From Cephalotrichum gorgonifer (Eukaryota; Ascomycota; Sordariomycetes; Microascales; Microascaceae): 64,000 nucleotides of DNA. The stretch spans positions 713,924 to 777,923 of the forward strand of contig ONZQ02000014.1 of the NCBI GenBank assembly GCA_900312665.1, given 5' to 3'. Below, in pieces: positions 53,980-64,000 of this stretch. Below the pieces are notes generated by a model. That model made no database searches and was not told the origin of the DNA. It saw nothing but the letters and a program-made list of their open reading frames with translations. The position numbers and the translations under genes were made by a program. Numbering within the stretch: the first letter of the stretch is position 1; every line of letters begins with the position of its first letter.

Positions 53980-55069
53980 TGCGTTTTTGCCGTGCTTCAC
54001 CAGAAGCTCTCACGGAAATTGGGAGACTTTGGGTTCGACGTGAGCTTGTCTGTCGCACACGGTGACGCGGGACGAATACCAAAATCTTTTTTATGATGCG
54101 GATCGGTAATTCGCCAGGGAGCATTGGGTAACTAGAGGTCTCCATTGGTTTCTCGAAAATGCTGTCACGTGGAAAGCCACCTTGGTGGGCCCGCTCTACT
54201 ACAAGTTCGTCCGATGTCACACTCCTTTGGAGCTTAGTCCCCTGTGAAAGACCGTTTTTACCCGACGCTTTCCCCGATACTGAGGCATCCATCGGATGAA
54301 CAAGATTCGCGTTCGGGCGTCATGTTCGCGTTCGAGATGTCGCGGGCGATAGCTACTTCTCAGTTAGACAAGACAGGGCCGTGCTACGCGGAGTACATGG
54401 CCCGCCAGTAGCTACACGTGCTTATATCCCCTTACAATGCGCACCAGGAATGCGTCGTAAGATGGACTTTTGGATATGTGGGCTATGAAAGCCACCCCGG
54501 CGAATGCTGGCAGGCCAAGCAACCGCAATGCGCTAGCTTCTCTAGCGACGCCCCCCGCCACCTCGAGTAGTTCGAACTTCCCGAATTCCGGTTCTTTGTA
54601 GGTCCTGGCACTTTGGAGCAAACACAGGGTTACGCGAGATCTGGCCACTCTCGTTAAACACCAATATTCCATTCAAATGCCGCGCTCGCCGCCGGGTCTC
54701 GCATATCCTATCGATAGGCGCCATGACTAGCATAAACATGTGCTGCCTCGTATCACCAGCCCGCCCCGTGTCCGTGGTATCTGGGGTATGACCATGCCGA
54801 ATGACCCCGTGCTGTGCATCCTGGGGATGTACCAAAGGGGGGGACGATCGTGGTATATAAAGATGACTCCAACCCGCCTCCTGTAACGCCGTAACGATAA
54901 AGTTCCCAAAGAAAGAAAGAAAAGAAGAAGAAAAAAAAACAGAGAATAAGGTTCCACCCCACATGCCGCGGCGATAGCGTTTCCAAAACCATGCTAAGCC
55001 CAAGCCCAAGCCGAAGAGAAAGAAAAAAAAAGAATGCCACCGGTGAATATCGACTCCCAGCGGTCTTAC
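53980..55069. promoter_or_regulatory. Upstream region of MDJ1 and 3' flank of SAP30
   Basis: 1.1 kb, both flanking genes on the minus strand. A TATATAAAG near 54854 on the plus strand points toward no recognisable gene. A-rich stretches at 54900-54945 and 55018-55032 lie just past the SAP30 stop. No further gene was seen. Confidence 0.55.
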
Positions 55070-55713
55070 CTATGACCCCTCGGCGGGGGATCTCGCCGCC
55101 TTCTTATCGCCGCGATCGTGAATTGCGTGTATCAAATCGACGATGACGTCGTTCTCCTGAACACCGATACTGTTGAAGTGCTTCCGGACCGCGAGCGCGA
55201 GCTGCTCCTTCGTCTGCCGCTGCTGCTGCCGTTTCCGGCGGGCCATCGTCGGAGATTGGTGGCCGATGCCCGCCGCCCGCGCGAAGACGAAGTGGCGGTA
55301 GGACTCTTCAAAGGCGAAGGGAGTGTCGAGATTATACTCGCGGCAGTAGGCGTGGAGGAATTTGCGGTCGAGGTTGTGCCACTGGACCTGTTCCGGGCGG
55401 GGGCGAAATGTCAGCCGCGTCTTGGGCAGAAAAGGGGGGAAGAGGAGGCGACGGGGACGGCGTAAGAGGCACTCGGGCCGGGGAGTGGACGGGCGGGAGG
55501 GGGAGGAGGACTCACACTGACGGGTTCTTGCGGTGTTGTGGGCTGGGCTGGAGCGGAGTTGGCTTGCTGGTCTCGCGCGGCCTGCTGCTGGCTCGCTACG
55601 CGGCGCATCTTGCCATTTGTGTTCTGTGGGCCCAAAGCACCTGACTTGTCCTTTTCCTTATTGTCCTTGTCGTCATTCGCCGCCGCGTTCCGCGAGGACT
55701 TTGTGGGTGCCAT
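55070..55713 (-). CDS. SAP30: Sap30-like subunit of the Sin3/Rpd3 histone deacetylase complex
   Basis: Two exons, 55713-55516 and 55387-55070, give 171 residues. The N-terminal 66 residues are charged and Gln/Ala-rich without structure. The second exon is the Sin3-binding domain: VQWHNLDRKFLHAYCREYNL, a connecting region with SPTMARRKR, then QLALAVRKHFNS and the characteristic ENDVIVDLIHAIHDR. Sap30 stabilises binding of the deacetylase Rpd3 to the Sin3 scaffold. The intron has a GTGAGT donor and CAG acceptor and keeps frame. A TAG stop is immediately followed by GTAAGA, so a 3' leader intron is possible. The assignment rests on the second-exon motif pattern only. Confidence 0.78.
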
Positions 55714-56413
55714 CGGAATGACTAGGTGGGAAGGGGGTCGGGGTTCGACGCAAGCGGGGACCAAGGGCGGCAATCGTGTTCGGCGTCGAGAGGAGTTAGG
55801 ACGGCGGTACCAAAGCGATTTCGAGTTTGGGTGGTTAACTTCTTGTAAAAAGAGAAGAGAGGGCTTCGCAGGCGAGGACGATGAATCACGAAAAGGTAGT
55901 AGCTTGTGGGGTTGAAAAGTCACATTGTCGAAAGAGTGGTTCGCGCGCTGTGGCTTGGGTCGTCCGACGGGATTCAATCGGGGGTTCGGGGCGCCTTGGA
56001 TAAAGGGTGGAAATTTGAGCTGTGGGAAGTGCTCATGCTCCGACGTCACTTCCTGTACACTAGACCAATTAAACCGTTTCTGGTGCTTAGCCTCTCGCCG
56101 GGTATACAAATTGCAAAGTATTGGGGGTAATATCTGCTGCCAACCGGTGACATCGGTTCAATGTCGGCATATTTTAAGGGTCCAGGGAGAGCTCTCAACC
56201 AACGAAGGGCGGCCCTTCAGTTTCCCCCACCCCGCCCCCGCCCCCACCGACCCGCACAATATAACAACAGAATGCTTCAAGTATAAGGATGTCTGTGGCC
56301 ATGATAGTTTTCTACCCCGAATTTAAGCTTTATTCGCGCCCAGGTTTGCTTCCGGATCTGAGAATGCGAATGAAACGGTCTATCATGCCATGAGGCTTGA
56401 ACCATGCCCGGGC

Positions 56414-56433
56414 AAAAAAAAAAAAAAAAAAAA
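56414..56433. repeat. Poly-A run of 20
   Basis: Twenty consecutive A residues. I looked for target-site duplications or a retroelement body adjacent to it and saw none. Confidence 0.9.
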
Positions 56434-59010
56434 GAGGTCCCGCTACCTACTGGTTTCCCAATCCTACGACAACAGGCGTTGGTGGTTAGTTAAAACCCTA
56501 GGACCCGACCTGGATATCCAACAAAAAAGGCCCATCAAAGTAAGCCCACCTCCTTGGTCTATACGGACCTTCTGAAACGTTGACGCTGCTCTCGTGGCTG
56601 CTACGGACACCGCAGTCATGAAGAAGCGCGCTCAAGGGCACCTGAGCAGAGCTCGGGCCGAGCCATTTACTTGCATTGGCACGAATCCTTCGAGGGGAAA
56701 TATCGAGATCTCCTTCACTGAGCATCCCGGATTTGTAATTAGCACGCGGGGTGTATCCTGCAGTGTGAGGGAAATGCCAATCGTTGGGGGCGGGGAAGGA
56801 CGAAAGGTCTCTGCCGGTTTCCACTCTTGGAGACCTGCATCATCATGCCAGCCTGTCGGCCTCAATCTGACCAGTCGCGGTTTGGAGCACGCGAGAGCGC
56901 ACAGAAGAGGCCATCCAGGGCAGAGGATATCCAAGCAAGGCGCCCCGGCGGCACCATGGGGGGATTCGCCGGCATCCTTTGATTACACACCTCTCTCGCT
57001 GGTTGGCTTAGCCATGCTCTCCAGACATCTACCCTGCCGGGAATCGGCTGGACATGCCTATTGCGCGGAGGAGTTGACCGGCCAGACGGATGTGTTGTTT
57101 CGATGCACAGCCGGGTGGGCGTCCTCGGCGGAGGATGGCGGGACAATTGCCTTGCAAGAACGGACGGATAGGTCTGCTCTCCTTCTCACCGATCGGACAA
57201 GGTCAAGGTTCTCCGCTCGTACCACGTACCTCGTATCCAAGGACTGAGTAATGTACGGGTAGGTTGGGGTGGTACGGTACTCACGTGTAAACACCCCACG
57301 AGCGTCGTGTTGCTCTTCACGGAGTACTTCAAAATCCGGGGAGAGGCCCGAATCGTGCGCACCCCGCGTGGGGGTTCCCACAGAAATCGCAGGAGATCGC
57401 TAATGTGGCCTTGGATGTTTCGGTGGCACCCGACAGCTCGGGTATGCCGCGTGCGTGGAGACTTTGTACAAGTATGTACTGTTTTTAGCTCCCTCCCTCC
57501 CGCCTCGCTCGCCCGCTTTCCTGGCCTTCTGGTTAAAAGCCCTCTTCGGCTAGGGAGGTTCTCGTGGTTACGGACGAAGCTTGGGCCAGCAGTTTACTTA
57601 TATTCCTAGCGTGACACCTAACTGGTGCTCACGCGACCAAACGAAGGGACCCGCAAAGCAGGCGCCAGGCTGCCAGGTCAGGTGATCCGTATCGTCGGTG
57701 AGGTCCCGTTGTGACAGGCCACCTGGGCTGAGACAAGCTGACTCGTGGGGGATGACAGAGAAGCGCGGGGGTTTTGCAGCGCGGGGACACTGGTACCCCG
57801 GACATGGACGTCGCCTCACTTACCAGGGGGGAGGGCTCCAATACGGTCAAGGATTACACGACGATCCCTGGACAACAGAAACCATTTCGATACGTAATCA
57901 ATAATACTATCCATAGGTCTCCATGGATGCTCATAGGTGTTTTAGCCAGGGCATCAATCCACGAGTCGGTGTCTTGGCGGTGCTACCTCAGTACTCAGTA
58001 CTGGCTTGGTTGTCTGCTCGGAACGCTTGACTGACGGGTTGAGGATGCCAGTGGCGTCAAAGGAAGGAGATCCTCATAAACAACTTTGACCGCGCAAATC
58101 TCAGAAAGCCAAGAGCATCTTGCGCTAGACATCGTTCGACGAACATCGTCTAGAAGGCCAGCGGTGTCTCGTAGATAGTGGAGTTGTGGAACCTAAGAGT
58201 GCGCTTACAAGTACAGAGTAATATGAGGCTAACATCTCCGCCAAAGCTTCCCCATCGCATCGCTACTTGAACGAGTAGATATTTGTGCTACTCGTCCCCA
58301 TCCCCCATACTAGCACGAATATTTATACATTGTCTGAGGACCGAGTCCGCTGTTCACTAAGTCTTGCGTTCGATCATTTACATTTGCATATCCATGAACG
58401 CCGATTCCCACGACGCTTCTACGAAGGGCGCGAGACCTGAAGAATCTGTGCTATGTCACACAAGTACAGTGCAAGTAACCTTCGTACTACTTCCCTGAGG
58501 TTGGGTGGACGGAGATGCCATTTCATTCATGTGCCCCATATCCCCTGCTAGGCCAAATACTAGTTATTCGTAGCTCCGGGGATCCAACTAGAACCAAAGC
58601 TATGGCCCACCCTCCTGCCGTGTGGGCACCGCGGTACCAGCCAATTGCAAGGGATTCTACCACTAGTGTGGGTAGCATTTTCTGCACATCACACCCCATC
58701 TCGCTCGGGGGGGGCGCCACCACACACCACCCGGATGGATCCAGACTAGCGAATGTAAAGTATCTGTACCTCTTGAGGCCCCCGCCCATCGAGTGGAGAC
58801 GGAGAGAGAGGTGGCATGGGAGCGTCGTGGCCGGGGGGGTCACCGTACCCTCCAGCGCAGTCCGTTCGAGGAAAATTAATTTGAGGAGACATCTGCTCTT
58901 ACGCCCCCCACTCTCCCCTCCGCCCCCCCCTCCGCGGAGATTCTCGACCCCAGATCATCCTTCGCCTCACCAATATTTCTGTTCGACCTCCGCTCCGTAC
59001 TTACTTGCCT

Positions 59011-61434
59011 GTACGGAGTACGGTGGGGCAGATTAAGGGTGCACGTCCTCACCCACAGCGGAAGCCAGGGTAGTTGGGTCCCACCCATCGATGAGTCCAG
59101 GTTCTTGCAGGTCTCTTGTACGAGGACAGGAGTAGTAAGTTGCTCCACGCGCCGCTACTAATGTCCTCTCCCCACGCTGCGATGCTTCACCCCTGCATCA
59201 TATCCCGGATGCATGCTGTGCGAGGAAGTAGGAGGCGGGCTGTTTCGCTTGCTCACTCCAGGTAAGACTCAGTACGTACAGTACAAGCACTCATAATTAC
59301 AAATACAGAGTGGGGAAGAACTCCATGCTGTTCCAGAACAGCTGGAGTGGGCTGGGTGGGTGTGTGTCGCCCCCTCGAGTTCCACCATCGCGAGAAAAGC
59401 AATATTTAATGGCCGATCGATGAAAGGAGACGAGGTTTAGCATCCAATAACCCGAGAGGCGCCAAAAGGATTATCCTCCGGCCCTTTGGCCCAGCGCGAC
59501 AATCCTTACCCTATTAATGCCAGCCTTGACCCAACAAAGGAGGAAAATGGCGCACAGGAGAGGAGGAAGGAAAAAACTGTCAGCTCGATGTCCTTTGCTT
59601 TCCTTTCTTTCCTTTCTTCTCTCTCTCTCGTCGGGGCGGGGGGGGGCGGGGAATGCCCCGTTCCTCACTTCTGCATGAAGCGCCTCCTTGGCCGAAATAG
59701 TCCTCTTGCAGGAACCACCCTCCACCCCGGCTGACGGAGGGAAGGCGTCCAAATGCCCGACTTGGGCCGGCCATTGAACACATTTGACCAGCCGCCGTGC
59801 CCGCCTGGCCCGGTGTACGAGTACTTGTACTCCGACGAACTCAGATGCTGGGGGCGGCCCTGCCAGTGGAAAGTGGAGGAAGAGGAGAAGTAGCCCTACT
59901 CGTACTCCGTACTTGTTTCTGAGTATAAGTACAGTTAACCGACTCAGCAATAATAGTTATACTCCACCATAGACAAGAAGCACTCACTCCCCCAGACTTA
60001 TTAATACATGTAAGGATGGACCCAATTCGCGCGCGAAAAAGTTGCTGCAGAATATGTAGTATTAGTAACACGAGCCCCTGTATTGCTAGCCGCACGTTGT
60101 CTCTTAACGGCGGTCCTGATATCCGGTTTACGAGTCTTGGCAAGTTATCGTTGGCAGATGAGAATCTAACGGCTACACCCGGATTGCGGCCGTCAATATT
60201 TGGCATCTCAGGCGCACAATCGTAGGGTGTACAGGACTCATACGCCATCAACATCAAAGAACTGGTTCGAATTACAGCTACATGTAATACAAGTAAGTAC
60301 GGGTACGAGTACGGGTATGAGTTGCCGCCACCCGGGGGGCCGCCCCAGGAAAACAATGGCTTTTGTGGTGGCGTCGGTGGTGACCGGCCGTTGGGACCGG
60401 AGAGTAATAATGGGAGGGACCGGTGCAATAAAAGTACTTGTACGGAGTACCGATCCATGGATGGATGTCTTGTCTCGATCCTGGCAAGCTGTCGTTCACG
60501 AGTCACGCCCGAAGTACAGCGCATAGTTGCTCTGCTTGAATGTCAATGTCGTATGAGGCGTGAAGGCATTCGCACAACCAGTATTCTCCTCTGTGATGTC
60601 CGACGTCTCGAGCCTCCGCAATAGAATGGTACAATGTAAGACTCGACGGGAAGGGGCTACCTACTTTGCTACGAGTACTAAAGTACTTGATCCCAGGTTC
60701 CACAAAATAGGCAACAGGTACAAGTGTCTCTTAGTCTGCGCTTGAAATACTTCCACTACACTACTTTGGTACAAGTACAAGTATGCTAACCCCCGCCCCC
60801 CCCAGATCAATGGGAGGAAGGGGAGACCCCCTCGGGGTTTACTTGGAACTAGTTCCAAGGTAGACCCTACCGACCTACTTCAATACTAGTACTCAATACC
60901 CTTGGGAATACCTCTCGTTCCAGTGATTTACTTGCATGGGCGAGGTGAATAATTCTGTTGGTGTTTGGAGAGTTCGTACTCGTGCTCGCGCTTGTACTAC
61001 AGCACGCCAAGCACCCCACGATTCCGTCGTCTTATTTTGGGCGAAAGCTCCAGGCCAGGGGATCGCCCGCAACAGCATGGATCTTGCCGGGGAGATCCCG
61101 TCCAGGTATTGATGGGTGGGTGACTTGGCGGGCCGCCGCTAATGTGCTGGGAAAAGAGTGGAGTGGGAGAACCCGTTCTTGTCCAAAGCGGCCGTGCGAC
61201 ATCACTTTGGAGAAATGGACCCTGGCATTTCCTCCAGCGCACCTTCCCCCTTCCCCTCGACGCAGCGTTATTATGCACCAGACCCATTCCGATTTTCCGC
61301 ACCGCCAGAGGCAGCGAATAGCAAATAGCGAACGGCCTCCTTGTACTCGGAGTCTTCACCTGGACTCTCCCCGTCCCGTATGTACTCGTAATTACCTCGT
61401 AGCAGCGGGCAACTACTTGTACCCGTACTTGTAC
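59011..61434. repeat. Cluster of GTAC-spacer-GTAC palindromic motifs
   Basis: GTAC-NN-GTAC copies were read at 59815, 59821, 60297, 60303, 60434, 60769, 61419 and 61425 (start positions), some sharing a GTAC. Three-base-spacer variants GTACGGAGTAC or GTACTCCGTAC occur at 59011, 59902 and 60440. Spacers vary (GA, TT, GG, AA, CC). Confidence 0.8.
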
Positions 61435-62517
61435 ATTAGGTCACATACGCAAACCCTCTTTCCTACAGTAGCTCGCTACTCGCTACCGAGCCTCGACCCC
61501 ATCTTTTTACTTCTGTCCCATCATCCGACTTTATCTACTCTACCGGAATCTCATACCTGCCTTCTCCTTGCCCCTCCCAGCTCTCTGGCTAAGCCCGTAA
61601 AACAACCGGCCGTTTTCGTACACCACCTCCTTGCGAATCCGACCGAAAAAGAAGAAAGGCGAACAAAAACGTCTTCTTCCTTCCTTCCTCCTCTACTTCC
61701 CCTCAGTAGTTCGCGAACCATTTTCATCCAGGAACCAACGACCCCACACGACGCCACCAGCGACGAGTCAAATATCGGGCCACGCCAGCTCACAAACGAG
61801 CTTAATCGCATCACAGCACCACCCACCATCCGCCCGAGGCGCGAAGCGAAGCCCCCGAACCACCGAAATTCCCAACCCCCGGCGGCTGAACCCCCCACTG
61901 GTCCCCCGAGAAGCCATGCCACGAGACTGCGTCGCCGGGTTTTTGGCTTGGTGAATCTTTTTTTTCTTGGATCGCCACCGACACGAATTTCGGACTGACG
62001 ACGAAGCGAGTCCATTGCTGTCTTTACCGTCCGTACTCACACTCGTACTAGCACCACCCAGCAGCTGCTCCACCCTCCATCTCGTTCGTCCACCTCGTTT
62101 GTCCGTCCCGTTCCGACCTGCCTCCTCACCCCTCACCACACACGGCCGCCGACTGTGTGTGCGATTCCTTTCGTGAACCGGAGCTGGCACCTGGCCGCAG
62201 TGTAACGCGACGAAAAGCGCTCGATGCGCACGATCGACGAATACGGAGTGGCTCTCTACATCTGTTCCTGCCACCAACGCGCGCCCCGAGTATCCCCTGC
62301 GCTCGTACTAGGCTGCCCCATACCCCGGAACTAGTGAGCGCGCGCCGTCTGAATCACCTCCACCTCCCCCCCCCCTCTCTCTCACCCCAAGCGTCTACCC
62401 CACAAACGTAACACAGTCCTAAAACCCCATCCCCCGCCCGCCCTTTTCATTCCCGATTGCGAAACCCCACCGTGTACAGAGGCGAGAAAATCAATACCGA
62501 TTTCGACTCTTGGGGCC

Positions 62518-64000
62518 ATGGCTACGGTAGCTGCCGCTCACGACATAGATGATATCAAGCCCGTCCTGCCAGTGTCGCCCGCCAGCTCGTCTATGATGGC
62601 AGGACAGGACAGGCACTCGAACTCGCCGCCTGAGTTGAACCCCGGGTATGACGGGGAGAGGGGGCGCCGCAGGAGCCGATCCCCGGAGAACGACGGCGAC
62701 GACCTAGGCGGCGACGGAAGTGGAGATGGGAACCATGTGAACTCAGACGGCCCTAGTCGCAAGAGACGACGGAGTCGTAAGGGCCTGGACAAAAAGTTCG
62801 AATGTCCAACAGAAGGTTGTGGGAAGAGTTACTCGAGAGCCGAACATCTGTAAGGACCTGCCTCCTCCACCCCCTTGCCATCGTGCCGTGTGGCTATTCT
62901 CCGCGTGCCCCAACTCGAGTTTTGGGATTGTCCTCGAACTAATGTGATAACTACAGATATCGCCATCAACTAAACCACAACCCGAAACAGCATTATAGGT
63001 GCGACTATCCTGACTGTACGCGGTCCTTTGTCAGGCTTGACCTGTGTAACCGCCACAAGGATCGCCATACCGCCAAGGGCTCGTCCCTAAGTCGAAAAGA
63101 CTCACTCGCCCGGTATTCTCCGGCGGGAGACCCCCCCCCTTCGTTCACACCGGGTCGGCATCCCCGGACACAGGCCGCCCGGGGCCGGGCTACTCTTCCA
63201 ACATCAGGTCGGCCTCCATTTCGTACCAATCTCCCAAGGACCATATGGGCAGCCCTTATAGTCCTGTCGCGCACACCCCTCCTCCTATATTCTCGGCCGG
63301 CCCTGGCTCGAACGGTGTCGATAGTTACGTACGCCAGGATGCCGCATATGGCACTCCTGGTGCACGTCGTGGCTCCTTTCACTCAGTCACCGCACCCCAG
63401 AGGCCATCGATACAGACCAACGTCAACTCCTACGGCGTCCTCTCGCCGGCGTCGACACAGCAGGGGTTCCACGGTCAGCACACTACCACCCCTCAGACCG
63501 TCGGCTACGCCGGCCCCCAGCAGAACTTCACTCCGTTTACCCTGCCACCCTCCAACTTCTCGGAAACGGCCCCTCGCGAGCAAGAGCAGCACTATGCCCC
63601 CGTCACGTCTGGCGACTTCTCCGACAATGGCCAGCAGTCAGCCGGAGATATGATGATGTTGGACATGTCAACGAATCAAACGCTACCTGTATTTGGTAAT
63701 GAGAGTATACTAAACAACTCGCCTCATTTCCTCCCGGAAGACTTTGTTCAGTTCCTGTTCAACGAGAGCAGCAACAACACAAACGGTAATAACTCGCCAA
63801 CTATTGGGCCTGTGATGGGCCAAGGGTACCCGCACACACAAAAGTAAATCTATCTATCCCCTGCGCATCGGGAGGTCTTGGTGTGAAATATCACTATTTA
63901 GCCCATACTAATGAACATCGGCAGTTATTTGGAGTACTCGAACAATTATGCGAGCGTCCCATTCCTCGGAAATGAGGGAGCCTCGCTCGGCTACTTCCCC
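62518..64000 (+). pseudogene. C2H2 zinc-finger transcription factor, reading frame broken at a C9 run; 3'-truncated by the window
   Basis: Exons 62518-62849, 62957-63843 and 63925 onward. Exon 1 ends inside the first zinc finger (FECPTEGCGKSYSRAEHL), which is completed by exon 2 (YRHQLNH); the second finger is YRCDYPDCTRSFVRLDLCNRH, followed by KDRHTAKGSSL. The N-terminus is disordered with RKRRRSRK just before the fingers. After the fingers the frame must shift by one at the nine-C run 63131-63139. Beyond it a new frame reads cleanly (starting HTGSASPDTGRPGPGY) through Gln/Ser/Pro-rich sequence to the exon 3 junction (GTAAAT donor, CAG acceptor). With ten Cs the frame would be continuous. 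The label 'pseudogene' records the break; a sequencing error or a functional gene is at least as likely. Orthology within fungal C2H2 factors was not resolved. Confidence 0.75.

Larger units (their letters stand above)
55714..62517. promoter_or_regulatory. Gene-poor 6.8-kb region upstream of the zinc-finger gene
   Basis: No convincing protein gene on either strand; frames up to 346 codons have no motif and unlike neighbouring genes lack splice-compatible continuation. An A20 run lies at 56414-56433. GTAC-NN-GTAC motifs are abundant between 59815 and 61434. From about 61480 the sequence becomes C/T-rich and continues so to the start codon at 62518, suggesting a leader of up to a kilobase with many upstream ATGs. 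SAP30's promoter must lie at the left end. Confidence 0.6.

Noticed and set aside
54853..54862. TATATAAAG as TATA box
   Set aside because: Oriented on the plus strand where no gene follows; both neighbouring genes are on the minus strand.
56414..56433. Poly-A run as the tail of a retroelement insertion
   Set aside because: No retroelement body, no internal promoter boxes and no target-site duplication were found next to it.
60958..61998. 346-codon open frame upstream of the zinc-finger gene
   Set aside because: No motif, Pro/Ser/Arg-rich as expected of translated C-rich leader, and no sensible splice continuation.
63070..63245. Intron as explanation for the zinc-finger frame change
   Set aside because: No donor/branch/acceptor set of realistic length that restores the frame was found, whereas the peptide reads smoothly on both sides of the C9 run.
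1..64000. CRISPR arrays, phage or plasmid features, secondary-metabolite cluster
   Set aside because: No regular direct-repeat arrays, integrase or replication genes, or polyketide/peptide synthase domains were seen.

Overview
The window is nuclear DNA of a filamentous ascomycete (Pezizomycotina, probably Sordariomycetes). The genes are GC-rich and monocistronic, and are split by short GT-AG introns of about 50-160 bases with CTAAC-type branch points. The tRNA-Leu carries a nuclear-type intron, and several gene families (kapC-type bZIP, DASH Dad4, INO80 Ies6) are of fungal type. All gene models were read from the sequence by eye: splice sites were chosen for consensus, frame and family fit, with no alignment or transcript data. 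The exact species cannot be named.

Layout. 0-9 kb: the 3' part of an AFG2-like AAA ATPase (+), NCA2 (-), the secretory Rab SEC4 (+) and an unidentified, possibly mitochondrial protein (-). 10-16 kb: sterol C-4 methyl oxidase ERG25 (+), pterin carbinolamine dehydratase (-) and a kapC-like bZIP factor (+). 16.9-21.5 kb: ARP5 (-), DAD4 (-) and IES6 (+); ARP5 and IES6 encode the two halves of one INO80 sub-module. 22.9-25.3 kb: GOT1 (+) and profilin (-). A 4.4-kb gene-poor stretch follows, then a 918-residue disordered protein (+) at 29.7 kb, the helicase SLH1 (+) at 33.5-39.6 kb, an atypical Rab GTPase (-) and cytochrome b2-type L-lactate dehydrogenase (-). 46.9-55.7 kb: BRO1 (-), an intron-containing tRNA-Leu(CAA) (+), MDJ1 (-) and SAP30 (-). 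A second gene-poor stretch of 6.8 kb leads to a C2H2 zinc-finger gene (+) that runs off the window end.

These are mostly ordinary housekeeping genes: ribosome and RNA quality control (AFG2-like, SLH1), membrane traffic (SEC4, GOT1, BRO1, second Rab), mitochondria (NCA2, MDJ1, possibly lactate oxidation), chromatin and chromosomes (ARP5, IES6, SAP30, DAD4) and actin (profilin). No transposon, CRISPR array, phage or secondary-metabolite cluster was seen.

The signals most worth a second look are four. First, a dispersed palindromic motif, GTAC-NN-GTAC, is concentrated in non-coding DNA and clusters upstream of the zinc-finger gene. Second, the linked ARP5-DAD4-IES6 locus has a short DAD4/IES6 divergent promoter. 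Third, a run of nine C residues breaks the zinc-finger reading frame. Fourth, a stop-free, multiple-of-three intron lies inside the bZIP DNA-binding region.
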